DNA of 49,164 bases from Lingula anatina (taxonomy: Eukaryota > Brachiopoda > Lingulata > Lingulida > Lingulidae): the NCBI RefSeq assembly GCF_001039355.2, contig NW_019773779.1, positions 1-49,164 on the forward strand, in the 5' to 3' direction. The stretch's first letter is position 1, and every line of letters begins with the position of its first letter. Both the position numbers and the translations under genes were made by a program. The notes beneath the pieces were generated by a model. The model was not told the origin of the DNA, did not search any database, and saw only the letters and a program-made list of their open reading frames with translations. Positions 25,127 to 36,208 of this stretch are shown piece by piece.

Positions 25127-27851
25127 GGGGGGGGGGGGCAGATGTATACTGATAACAGAGACTGGTTTTCAGTATTCTGTGAAACACATTATGCATAAAC
25201 ATGACTTTTGGGGGTATTTAAAGGCCGGATTTACAACTGCAGACAATGTAGTCTGTGGATCGAAGTGACTACAAAAACATAGACAATTATCCTCTATATA
25301 ATATAAATATATGATGGGTAACTGGTATAAGTCTTTTGTCAGGGGAATTAATGACCCTCATTCTTTAGAGGGGAAACAAGGACCCTTGTTTATGTGTAAA
25401 TGGACTATCTGATTACACAGTGGTTTATGACTGAATATGGTCTATCTGGCCATTGGGAATTCTTTGAACTTGCTAAAGATGCCATCAATAGATTACAGGG
25501 TAAAATATATAGTGGCTTTTTATTTGACTAAAATATCGAATTGTACCAGTTCCAGCAGTTGTTTTCTTTTTATCTGTGTTTGGGCCAGTGAGAGAATTAG
25601 CATATATAGTTTTCGCAAGAGCAAGAGAACTATTTAAATTGAATCAAGTGACAATTAAAACATTTGATATTTTTAAAAGGTAAGTTAATAAAGCCCAGAT
25701 AAAACCAGGTTTTCCATCATTGTTATTTTTGCAGAATATGGTAATTATAATAATGGGAATAGAAAACATTTTGAGAAATTCTTCATGATTAAGTTTTATT
25801 CATGTGACAAAGCAGTTTCAAAGCATCGGCAATTATAAGAGAAATGCCATCTGAATAATATAATATATAACACAGAATTCAACATCCAGTCTCTGGTATA
25901 AATTCATTGCCTCATTATTAACAGAGTAAAGCTCAATCAACTCAGTTGGTATATATAATTGAAAAACAGCGGATAGGTCTTTGTTAATTACTAAGAACTT
26001 GTCGTATGGCATCTTCAAATCAATTCTTTTGTGACAGATCCAGGTAGTCTATACTGGTACATTGGGCAAGGAATGAGAGACACCTTAAGCAGAGCCAATA
26101 GTCTCAATTAACTATCTAATCATCCTGAGAGCTGCTGCATCTTGGGAATTCCAGCGACATTACCACCAGCTAGTCAGGTTCCAGGCAACTTGTAAGCTGG
26201 CTCAGTAGGCAGTTATGTAGGCGTCCAGGAATTGAAAATAGATTCCTTTTAGGCCACTGCTATCTTCCAAAGTGATTTAAGAAGAATCGCGTTGCATGAT
26301 AGAAGTGCGAGCCATTGAAGAGACTCAAATGGAATGGCAATTGGTTTTATGCACGCACTTTTCTCACTATTAAGTGGAGGTTATGAGAAAATTTCCAGCT
26401 GTGAAAATCATGCAGATTTCTGAGCAGATTATAATCGGTATAATGAAAGGAAATTTTTATCTGCTGAGAAAATTTAAACTTAAAACAGACATAGACAAAG
26501 ACAAAACAGACATAGACAAAAAAATGACTACTGGTTAAAAAAAAAACAACAAAATGACAGAAACTGGATTTTTTACATGATAGCTAAGTAATGTGAATGA
26601 TGATTATCTAGCAGAATCAGTAACTGTATTTTCTCCCAGACTACTACAAATTCTAAACTCACATATCCAACAGGAGGTAATGGAATTATGACACAACTTA
26701 AAGCTGCTGAAGCAACCTTGATTTAGTTTTACCGCTTGGAACCCAACTTTGCAAGTAGGGGTTTAAGGATTATAATTGCCCAAAATCCATTAAAAAAGGA
26801 AACTAAATGTTGTGACAAGGATGCCTAAGTGGAGCTCTGATTTATTATTTTTTTCTGATGATGCCAGCAGAAGTTTTTTTTTTTTACGAAACATACTGAC
26901 ATCAATGTAATTACAGTTGAATGACAATCCAGAAGAGAGGAATTAAAGAATCATATGTTGAACTCCCAAAGAGATCACAGGGGACTTCCAAGCTGCATAG
27001 AAAACTAAATGTTGTGGATAAAATCATTGATCCCATGCACTTGTGAATAATACACAGTAGCTGTGTTATAGTAGTGTTTTACAGCAGAGAAAGCATGGGA
27101 AAGATTCAAGCTGCATACTTGATAATGGCACATCGTAATATAAAAATGGATTGCATTCTCATGACAGTTTAAATGAGGAGACAAGTGCTTGCTTTAACAC
27201 TCGCTGCGAAGGCCATGCACAAAAGACCTTGGATGGTTTTTAAATAATAACTTTAAGGATGTGTATAGTATTTATTCAAAAATTTTAAACCTCAGATAAG
27301 ATTGCCAAGATAACTCATCAATGGAGACTCTCTAACATGGACCAAACTGTGGAGCTTTAAAAGCACTTTTGTTTTAGGCGAGGACTCTTACATGTTGCAC
27401 GCAATGTTCATTATAGTGGTAATTTTGTGAGAACAACATTTTGATAAATATGTTAGAAGCAACATGATAAACATGAATGTCCTTATAAATACCTTAATTA
27501 CCTTTAGATTGGATGGAAAAATGCCAGTATATGCAGGTTCATGTTATCATGGGATGTTTTTATTGATATAAGGTCATTAATGATTTTGCGATGTGGATGT
27601 GAAGAATATATATAGACAGTTTTAATCTTGCCACACTTAGGAGGGACGCCATATTGGTCTTAGTTGTGCTGGATGGGAGTTTATTCTTTTCAAAACAATT
27701 CCTTAAAAAAAACAGCCATTAAAGATTGACACAAAAACTAAGGGGAGGCCAAAAGTGATGAATATTTTAAAAGAGTAGAAGAGTCTGTGGATGATACCAA
27801 GGGAGAGTACTCTGACATCCACTTTTTATACAGGTCCAACTATTTGAGGTT

Positions 27852-28298
27852 TTATAAATTATACGGAAGACTTAAAAACCAGTTCCAGGTATATGTAAGA
27901 GCAAATACATGACACAGTAAAGTTGAACTAATGGCAGTCAGCCGTTGCATTAGATATTGATGCAGAGCTTTAAAGTGGTTTTCAGTGACGGACAGGGTAA
28001 AATCCAATAAAGGGCAGCCTTCAGCCTCTAAGAAAACCCAAGTAGCTGTGAGGCGATGTAGTAGATATGCCATGCAAATTTGGCACTGAGAAAAACAGCA
28101 AAATTCAACCAGTGGCAGTGTCCCACAGAGATTAGGCGTATGGATTTCCAGGATTCTGTATTTTGGGAATTGGAAGTTACATGCTGTCTGTACATGTAGT
28201 ATATAGTTGAGGTGGAACCATGATGGAGTGAGTGTTACCAGTGGTAGACATCTCGCAGAGATTACTTTTGAGACTGTTATTAAATGATTATTGTACAT
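27852..28298 (-). other. Unsupported 148-codon open frame
   Basis: It is open from an ATG at 28298 on the minus strand. No domain, signal, splice logic or paralogous match is recognised. With this base composition one such frame in 49 kb is not surprising. I treat it as probably non-coding. Confidence 0.12.
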
Positions 28299-30069
28299 TA
28301 TATGGCAGTGAGAATCGATCCAGATGACAAAACTGTGCCAAGAGCTGAATGGGATAATTTGTTTTTCGTTTCTGAATGCAAAACTGACCTATATAGCTGT
28401 TCTAAATCCCACAGGTATTACATGTGGAAAGTTTAGAATGTAGATGCACAGGAATGAGAAGGTTGTGCAAAATTCACTCACAGAAGGAGCTCAGCATTCA
28501 GTTTCTTGGGGTTGATTCAAGTGATGGTGCACCACAGGAAATTACTTGTGTGCAATTCTATTAGTGCCAGCCACGCTTAAACAAAATTTGTAAACCAAAT
28601 TTCAGGAAAAGTCGGGTAAAACATTCTGAATGGCAAAAGATGCTGATGTGGAGCATAATTATTTTTATGAGATGGAAAAACTTCTAGGCAATATTTACAC
28701 TGGCCTCAACTCAAACGTTAAAGTGTATTTATATTGCAAGAGTTAAAGATGTACGTACTACAGGTATATTCATATGATTTGAACAACCTTTTACGTCATG
28801 ACAACAAATGCAACATAAACGCTGTGGGATTATCTAACCACCAGAAGTGTAGAAGTTGAATTTTTATTGTACTCCAGAGAATTCAAAGAAAAGTTCACAA
28901 CTGATAGAATCTTGAAATATTTCCTGGATTTTAGCACTGAAACAGGAAGGGGCATTCATAAAGATCTCCAAATGGTTTCATTAAAAGATACATTCATCAG
29001 TTTGTGCCACTATATTTGAAATATATTGTGTGGAGAATACTCATGCCATCTGTCAGAACAGTGTTTAAGTCTTGGTTCATTTAAACCATTTTTTCCTTGA
29101 AATTTCTTAGATTTTTAAAAGGCATCATTCGTGCCTTTAGCATTGGCAACTTAATTATCTCTTTCAATTTTTTGGGTGATTTTCAAAGCCAGATTTGACA
29201 GTGCAATTGGTCTTTTGAGGCAGGATTTTGTTCTTGTAAGCAATATAATATCCTATTTTTTAAAGTCATACAGGAGTGTAAGAAACATCATCTATGACCA
29301 CATCAGCAATAGTTTTGATTTTCGAAATTTTTGTTGACCTGCAATTGCATGACTTTTGTGATGCCTTAAATTTAAACAATTTAGGAATCCGTTTTTAACT
29401 CCTTTGTTTTCATACTCAACTTTCTGACGTCCACATGCCCAAAACATACCAATGTTATTAACTTTTTAAACCTAGCTGAAGATGGTTAGTTGACTACAAA
29501 AAAGTTGTAGCAGTGACATTTAAGTCTTTTTTTTTTTCAACTCAGTGCATGACGTCAAGGTAATTATACCTCACGATACACAATACTCAGCGCTGTTCCT
29601 ATTTATTATGAAGTTTATTAGCTTGCCTTTCCACTTTGGCAAATATCACCAGAAATATATCAATCTGACACTTTTTTAAAGGAAGAAGTGTATAACCAAA
29701 CACAAAACAGAAATTTTGTGTCATAATGTTGACAGATGTCAAGAATGACCTTTGATGAGACAGTGACATTATTTTCTTTGAGCTAAAAAGGAGTATATGT
29801 TACCTAGAGTGGATAGGGAAAGAACTATGACGTTCAGCATATTCTCAACATGTGTGTTGATGCAATTGTCTTGTCCCTGAAGGAATTCATAACCTTTGGA
29901 TTTGTGTTCTCCTGGAGAATGATGCTGTTTCCATCTTGGGAAAATTTTGGCCCACGGGGCATCTTGGAATGTTGACCCATGGATCAGACATTGTCTTAAC
30001 ATTTTTATTCGTCTGCTCTGAATGTCACATCATATAGTGTGGATCATAAAGAATCCCTGTACAGTGTTT

Positions 30070-30097
30070 TATTAGGATGAGTTAACTCATCCTAATA
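30070..30097. repeat. Perfect 28-bp palindrome
   Basis: The arms read TATTAGGATGAGTT and its exact complement, with GTTAAC at the centre and no spacer. It is followed by a T run. It lies about 375 bp upstream of the candidate alternative first exon. It could be a small hairpin, a dimeric binding site or a transposon remnant. Confidence 0.9.
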
Positions 30098-30471
30098 CTG
30101 TTTTTTTTTCTTGTCAAATATTTGAACAGACAACTGAATTTGGAGACCATTAGAATGTGATGTTAATGTTGATTTACTCAAAGAAATATTGTAAGTGGAA
30201 TTTCTTCATAAAAAAGTGCAGAAAAATAGCAACTTGTGGCACATATTCAAGGAATCTTGAATCAATAGCAGAAGCCTTATCAGTGCTCCGCATGATATCT
30301 GAAATTAGTAAACGAAGAAATAGAGGCTAGCTAAATATATCTAAAACCGCTTGTGAGACGTGTGGAGAAAAAGCTCACATCAAGGAGAATAGTGATTGGA
30401 TTATTGATTGGACCATTCATCATTAGATAATAGAAAAAAATCTATGTAAATAAACAACACATCCGACACTG

Positions 30472-30628
30472 ATGATGGATCAGCTCATCGGAGAAATGGC
30501 CGTCTGGGAGCTGCTCCAGTCACTGTGGTGTTTTTGTCCCACAGGCCTCTGGAACTGGGCGAGTGACGATGAGGTCCGTAAGGAAGCCAAGGTCAGAGGT
30601 GAAGCAACGGAAGAGGTTAGATTGAAAG
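30472..30628 (+). CDS. Candidate exon of the LIM gene (alternative first exon or internal cassette)
   Basis: GC content jumps from the AT-rich surroundings over about 30466-30628. One frame is open from a stop at 30451 to a donor AAAG|GTACAT, leaving phase 1 at 30628, the register that exon B accepts. Two models fit. With an ATG at 30472 (a second ATG follows at 30475) it gives about 52 residues starting MMDQLIGEMAVWELLQSLW and is an alternative N-terminus. With the acceptor tttttgtcccacag ending at 30544 it gives an 84-bp phase 1-1 cassette reading GLWNWASDDEVRKEAKVRG and on. The GC rise and the open frame begin before the acceptor, which favours the first-exon model. Inverted CCAAT boxes (ATTGG) at about 30395 and 30407 lie upstream. 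No known domain is recognised. Confidence 0.5.
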
Positions 30629-31611
30629 GTACATGAATATTATGTGATTGTGTGTACAATACTGGGAAGCTGAGTTGATAGATTTGTTTTGAAAAGTCAC
30701 AGGGTGCACATGGCATCTTTATATAGCAAAATAATAATATAATAATAAAAAACAATAAGATAATAATAATAATAATAATATTCTCATTTTCCCCTCATCA
30801 CCATGGTATATACCATGTCCAAAATGTCAGTAACAGAGATACGATTATTCTTAATTGGCTTTTAGGTTAAGAAATAGATTTCAGATGCAGTGCAGAAATT
30901 TGACTAGTATTATTTTCAGTGGCATACCAGTCTTTGAACTTATTACACATATTGGAATGATGGTAAATGATAACTTACTTCATGTACATGCATGGATTTT
31001 GACATGCACTGAGACAGAAATAAACCAGCACCCACATAAAGGCATTTGGGTGGTGATTATACTATCTTAAAGGTTACCATGACTGATGCCAAGGCATAAG
31101 GAAAATACTATGTTTAGCACAAATTATTTGGCTGGAGATTCTGACAAATACAAAGTAGCTGGCAGTTAAAAATTAAAAGCTTTACCCCCCCTCTCCCATT
31201 TAAGTGTAGCTTTAAAAAATCAATTTTTGCATTTCCCTTTCTAATCCTCTACTTTATACACTCTTCATGGGCCCCAATAGTAAAGCGAAATCCTAGATCT
31301 ACGTGCATTGGAACTTCGTTGTCACATGTCAGTGATATGGATGACTTGGTCTGTGAAACAATTAAGGGCATCAAAGCAAATAATTACACCACAGGAAAAA
31401 ATATCATAAAAAAGAACAGAAAATTGGCAAAAGCCAGACAGAATTCTGATGCAGTGTGTGTATTTTGAGATATCAAGTGTGAACATCTTTGACGTTGTCA
31501 CACCATACGGCATGTGGTGTTTTTGATAATAGACAGACCTGTGGGCGTGCTCACACGAGATGATGCAAACCGTTTTAGGTCAAAACTGTCTTACCAGATG
31601 GCCATTGTGAC

Positions 31612-31666
<55 letters not shown>

Positions 31667-31672
31667 TGATGA
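31612..31672. repeat. (TAA)n / (TGA)n microsatellite
   Basis: About 17 TAA units run into four TGA units at the right edge. Confidence 0.95.
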
Positions 31673-31721
31673 TTAGAAGTGAAACTCTCGGTCTTAAGCT
31701 CTTTTGGGAAACTGACCCTAC

Positions 31722-31926
31722 AGCTTGTTCTACTGCACTCTGCTGCATGGGCTCTACTATATACTATGAACTACTTTGCTTTCTACTGTAATGCTCTGTT
31801 GCACTCTACTTTACCCTAAAAGCTGTGATCTACTCTGTCAAAGTCCACTGTACAACATTCAAATCTGCTTTCCACTATATATGCTCTGTTCTACTCTTCT
31901 CTACTGTACTCTACTAGTACTATACT
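31722..31926. repeat. Degenerate CTCTACT-rich repeat
   Basis: CTCTACT, GCTCTGTT, TTCTACT and similar words recur irregularly (for example ctctactgtactctact near 31900). It looks like an old, decayed short-unit satellite. Confidence 0.6.
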
Positions 31927-32667
31927 CCTTCAAAATCATCAAATAAATAGAGGTCAATGAATTGTAAAGAGAGAATGTTTGAAGTATGGGGCATCCTGCA
32001 TGGTGTCATTTATAGATTTGTAGCACTATCAATAATTACTTACTCCATGTTAATGCTAGACAATCTAATGCTACAGCTATTTTTTATTGGTTTGGTAAAA
32101 AATAGGGCGCCAATGCCCTAACAAGGCAGCTGCCAGACATATAAAACTTTCCAATACAATGTAAATAATCTTATGAATTGTTGCAAATTGCTGTCATTGG
32201 CATCTGGAGACATGGACTGCAGTCTTGCCAGCCAATAAAGATTCATAATTAGCAAATATGTCCCATATGCATAGAATATATGGGCCGTGATCACGCGATA
32301 GGCCCCCTCTAAAAATCTTCTGCTGAGTTGCTGTCAATCCACATGAACTTAATTACACTCATATCCCTGTAGGAATTCTACTAATAAGATAATGGGATTG
32401 TCATCAACTTGGTGTCTTCAACAGATCACAAGGAAATGCAGGATTTTTGCTATAGAGGGAGGGAGCAGGGGTGAATGGCTTTATAAAATATCTTAGGAAA
32501 CCAAGGCAAAAAAGCTGTACACATGGTTGTTTTACGATATGTTGGGCACAAGGATTGAAAAAATTGCTGTTTTGTCTTATTTTGACTGTTAAATTGTTTT
32601 TATTGGAGGGAGAAGAGAAAGAATGGTACCTTTGAAGCTAAGGTGGAAGCACTTGTTTATTGCCCCA

Positions 32668-32700
32668 CCCCCCCCCCACACACACACACACACACACACA
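32668..32700. repeat. C run and (CA)n tract
   Basis: About ten C (32668-32677) run into (AC)n to 32700. On the minus strand this is a TG/G tail directly after the LINE fragment. Confidence 0.9.
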
Positions 32701-33136
32701 ATCTGTCGTACAGCATCATCAACATCATTTTCATCATCCTTTACCCATGGGCAGAATGGCAGCAGCAGCAGCAATATGTTTAGACCATTGTTGTTTCTCT
32801 CTCATTATTGAAAGGATCTCATTTGTTTTCATATCAGTATCATTCATGATGGTACCAGAAAAAGTTACTTTTGGTCTGCCTCTGGTAGCCTTTCCTCNAA
32901 TCTGTCGTACAGCATCATCAACATCATTTTCATCATCCTTTACCCATGGGCAGAATGGCAGCAGCAGCAGCAATATGTTTAGACCATTGTTGTTTCTCTC
33001 TCATTATTGAAAGGATCTCATTTGTTTTCATATCAGTATCATTCATGATGGTACCAGAAAAAGTTACTTTTGGTCTGCCTCTGGTAGCCTTTCCTCCAAG
33101 TGGTCTGCCAATAGGTGTTGATGAAACTGTTATCAC
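32700..33136 (-). mobile_element. LINE (non-LTR retrotransposon) 3'-end fragment, C-terminal coding remnant
   Basis: On the minus strand from about 33136 a frame reads GGKATRGRPKVTFSG, then REKQQWSKHIAAAAAILPMG and a stop. It is followed by GATGATG-rich DNA and a TG tract. Known: many LINE ORF2 proteins end with a GRPK/R...W-type motif and an R..W...VAA tail, followed by simple repeats. The match is to pattern only, and no reverse transcriptase core is present. The sequence is duplicated exactly around an N, so one copy may be an assembly artefact. It lies antisense within the LIM-gene intron. Confidence 0.5.
32898..32898. other. N joining two identical 198-bp segments
   Basis: Bases 32700-32897 are repeated at 32899-33096 with no difference I can see, separated by the N. 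This pattern suggests contig ends that overlap but were not merged. Confidence 0.85.
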
Positions 33137-33508
33137 GAAGAAATAAAAGTATAGAAAGATTAAATTTCCTGTAGAAGATCATCCCAGAAGCAAGATATTG
33201 CTATTTGAAATTACGTCTGATATATCCTATTATTTCTGTATCACATCAACTGTGCCAGAAGCATATTATACATAATGACATCAAATTGTTTGATGCTTAG
33301 TTTTCCTCTGGCTTGTTTTTAAGTGCGTCTGGCCTTGACATATACATTGTAAGCAATAATGTATTGGGAACTATGCTCTCAAAGGTTGCATTTCAGAGCA
33401 GGTTGGGCAATGCTTTGTACAGCATTAATGTATTCACTACAAAAATAATAGTTATAAGAAGACAAATGATTTTATTGAGGACAGTACAAACTCTATTATT
33501 TAGTATAA

Positions 33509-33753
33509 GGGCTCATTCCCAATGAAACTTTCATTCTACGTAGATTGATCCAACTCAGTGGGGACTCTTGCTCAGTGCAATCAGATTATCAGATTATCAT
33601 GCTTTCTTTTGTTTCCAATGTACTCATTTAATCACCAGCTTTTCTTTATTCTACTTAATATGTGTTAATATTTTTATCTGATTGCATTTAACTAGAGACC
33701 CCGTGGAGTTAGATCAATCTACATAGAATGATATTTTCCTTGGGAATGAGCCC
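33509..33753. mobile_element. MITE, Harbinger-like, family 1 (copy 2)
   Basis: It has the same GGGCTCATTCCCAA ends as 1080-1332 and TAA on both flanks (33506-33508 and 33754-33756). Internal blocks are also shared: AGATTGATxCAACT, GGGGACTCTTGCT, GATTGCA and GTGGAGTTAGAT. No coding capacity. Confidence 0.85.
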
Positions 33754-34196
33754 TAAGAGAGACATAATTAAGACATATTGGTGACCTATGCCTATTCTAC
33801 ATTTTATCAGTATCAATTGGCATAGTTTTCAGGTGTTTACTGTCAGTTTATAGCGCATTTATACACAATGTGTACTGTGAATATGCATGCCTTTGTGGTA
33901 GATGTGCATGTGCATCATTCACGTGTGTGTTTGAGAGAGCGATCATTGATCTACTTTGTTATTCTTAACATTTGTAAACCTCTTGAATAACTATGAAAAT
34001 ATGATCAAGTGATTATTTTAGGCAGACTTCCTTAATCGTAATTTAGGTTGGGTAGATTTCAAGCCAATGTGTATCAGTTTTACAGGCTTTTCCTTTTGTG
34101 TCCTTGATAAAAAGGCCTGTATTTTGGTGTGAGATAAGAAAAGCAAAAAGAAAAAAAAAGTAACCACAAGTTGGACGAAAAGGATGTTGTTTTCAG

Positions 34197-34367
34197 TTGG
34201 TGAGCGAAGCCAGTGTAAATTAGACCTACACTTGTCTTCATCGGATATGAATTTGTGGGCTAAACTGATTAGAAAGAAATACAAGCTTTCCCTGGAGATG
34301 AAGAAACAGTATCAAATTGAGTATCGCAATTCCTTGGAGGTCCCAGGGAAATTCAGGAAATTGAGAG
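34197..34367 (+). CDS. Exon B of the LIM gene (basic, helix-prone segment)
   Basis: A good acceptor (gttgttttcag) ends at 34196 and a donor GAG|GTAGTT follows 34367. The exon is 171 bp, with entry and exit both phase 1, so it joins exon A or the candidate exon to exon C without frame change. It encodes about 57 residues: VGERSQCKLDLHLSSSD, then a Lys/Arg/Leu-rich stretch (LWAKLIRKKYKLSLEMKK) that could form an amphipathic helix, ending in VPGKFRKLR. No known domain is recognised. Splice sites, phase and amino-acid make-up support it; homology is untested. Confidence 0.6.
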
Positions 34368-35724
34368 GTAGTTTTATTGTTATAGAGTGGTGTTATTTTC
34401 TTAGCAGGCTGTCTCTTCTTTCTTGGATGCTTTTAGTTGTATAACAACTCTGATGGTTGTTAGCTGTAGCCCTTTCTTTGAAGAGCTTTCGGACACAAGG
34501 GAGAATTTTCTCTCTAGGAATTGTGTGTGTATAAAAGAAATGAGATCGATTGCACTTGAGACCTTTTTGACTTAAGTGTTTTATACAGCTTTTGTATTTG
34601 TATATTTAATCTTTACTTGTTTTACAAAGTGATGGTTTTTTAAAGCAGTGCAGCACTTATTTTATCCCTTTTTGGTCTTGGTTTCATACACTCAGAGAAC
34701 TAAGCCCAAAAAACTGAGTTGGAAATTTGTAAAATGTTAAACTTCTACTTGATATATTACTCTTACTTGTATAGCTTGGCTGAAGGAAATACTATAAAAA
34801 CTGACAAGATTTGATAAGCAGTGAAAATATGGAAATTTTGTGACAATACAGACAACTTTCTTAGTGAACATTTTTGAGCAGTTTCAGACAAGGTATGTCA
34901 AAATAGTGGATATTCAAATAACCATTGATTATCTCCTTGGCCTGGTCATGGGTACCTCTGGGCTACAAAATCAAAAGAATTAATTATCTGCATCATTTAG
35001 CAATTTTTTTTTATCAAGAGAGCCATATCCTTGACTGTACAACACTGTCTTATGGATTAAGTTTTAAATTTCATTTTAAAATTGCACAGAATATGTTTAA
35101 AAGCTACAATATGAGGGGTCCACCCTGTCTGGACCCTAATGTATTTGACGCCTCTGTCTGTATTGACCTCAGGTAGTCTAGGTCCTGCTTCCTCCTTGAT
35201 CCCAATGTCCATTATAAGTATTGACCACTACTATCCCTCGGGGCTTTACCACGGCCTAGCACCAAGCCCCCATGAAACAAAAATTGACAAAAATTATTAG
35301 CACAAACAATATAGAGCAATGGATATTTTGCAGTTGTTTTGTTCACTGCTGGGGTTAAGTGTTGTGTAAATAGACTGAGAATCAGTCTAATTGCAATGGA
35401 ATTATATCCAGAATGATTGATTGGAAATTTTAGATCTTGTCAAGACACCTGTTAATTTCAGATAAAAATTGCTAGAGACTATTTTAAATAAGGTTATCTA
35501 CAGTTATGATGTCTGAATGATGAATTGAGTGATTAACTGAAATGTTCGTGAAGTTATGATTATTTGTGTGAACGAAATTATATGTGTATGTGCATATAGT
35601 GCACACACATGCACATGTGCATGCATGCACACATACAAATGAATTATGGTACGGTGGTTAATTGTATTCATTAAACAAAGTTATTATATTCCACTTCAAC
35701 AGTTTGCTTTTTTCTCTATTCTAG
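34368..35724 (+). other. Intron between exons B and C
   Basis: AT-rich with no repeat family recognised. An alternating purine-pyrimidine CA/TG/GC stretch lies at about 35599-35636, shortly before exon C. The acceptor tttttctctattctag ends at 35724. Confidence 0.6.
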
Positions 35725-35998
35725 ATGAAAGTTACGATGCTGACTGCGATGAAGAAGACATCTACGCCAGCATTGACGAATTGAATGTCAGTTCTGACAG
35801 TGCAAGTCAGGTGTACTCTGAGATTGCGGAGACTGTCAAGGAGAGCGACAGTATGAATCTCGTAGGAAGTCGCCAGAGCTGGCCGTACTCTCCGAGAGTC
35901 CCTGGTGACCGTTGCCAGGCATGCGGGTTCGCCGTTGGAGAGGACAGGGTGTCCGTTCAGAGGTTCATATACCACACCATGTGTTTCAAGTGCATGGA
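35725..35998 (+). CDS. LIM-domain exon (acidic linker plus first half of a LIM zinc finger)
   Basis: The strong acceptor ends at 35724, and the donor GTAAGT begins at 35999, leaving two bases of a codon (phase 2). Entry is phase 1; with the G from exon B or A the first codon is GAT (Asp). The first part is acidic (ESYDADCDEEDIY) with two tyrosine motifs, YASI and YSEI. The end fits the LIM consensus C-x2-C-x16-H-x2-C-x2-C: CQAC, then HTMCFKC. These are the first zinc site plus the first Cys of the second; the remaining ligands must come from a later exon. Known: LIM fingers bind two zinc ions and mediate protein contacts, often at adhesions or actin. The local GC is clearly higher than in the introns. 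This is the best-supported exon in the window. Confidence 0.85.
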
Positions 35999-36022
35999 GT
36001 AAGTACAGTCATTTTTCCTTAA

Positions 36023-36208
36023 AGCGCACTCAGAACAGCAGACTAACAGATCCGTGGATCAGATATGGTTGACCCACTTGAATGCTTGTTGTGTAATCCC
36101 AACGAGGGAATCTTAAGCAGTGCCTAAGTAGGAATTAAGTGGCAAGTTTTTTAGTGGGTCACCATATTTGATCTGTGGATCTGTTAGTCCACTGGTCTGA
36201 ATGCGTTC
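36023..36208. mobile_element. MITE family 2, complete copy with TTAA flanks
   Basis: The left end AGCGCACTCAGAAC and the right end (complement GAACGCATTCAGACC) are inverted. Both are followed inward by a GACTAACAGATCC motif, then ATATGG and GACCCACTTGAA-like blocks. TTAA is present on both sides (36019-36022 and 36209-36212), as expected of a TTAA-targeting (piggyBac-type) element. It lies only 25 bp downstream of the LIM exon donor. Confidence 0.8.

Larger units (their letters stand above)
2692..30471 (+). other. Giant intron of the LIM gene
   Basis: The intron is about 27.8 kb if the candidate exon at 30472/30545 is used, or 31.5 kb to exon B. It is AT-rich with frequent stops in all frames. 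Contents I can name: GA microsatellites, a 20-bp minisatellite (10823-11139), four MITE-type elements or fragments, local tandem duplications at 14114, 19328 and 22501, a dispersed repeat pair at 13600 and 16380, TG/CA tracts, poly-T tracts and two doubtful exon candidates (15472 and 17317). In 2692-9990 I see only the two GA tracts and TG-rich stretches. In 25200-30060 I see nothing beyond an unsupported minus-strand open frame. Confidence 0.6.
30629..34196 (+). other. Intron between candidate exon and exon B
   Basis: Holds short AAT-rich stretches, a (TAA)n microsatellite, a CTCTACT-rich degenerate repeat, a LINE 3'-end fragment with an exact local duplication, and a Harbinger-like MITE. 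No further exon is seen. Confidence 0.5.

Noticed and set aside
26110-26230. GC-richer pocket with a short protein-like frame (LRAAASWEFQRHYHQ...)
   Set aside because: No acceptor in a suitable position; a GTAAGC donor-like site alone is not enough.
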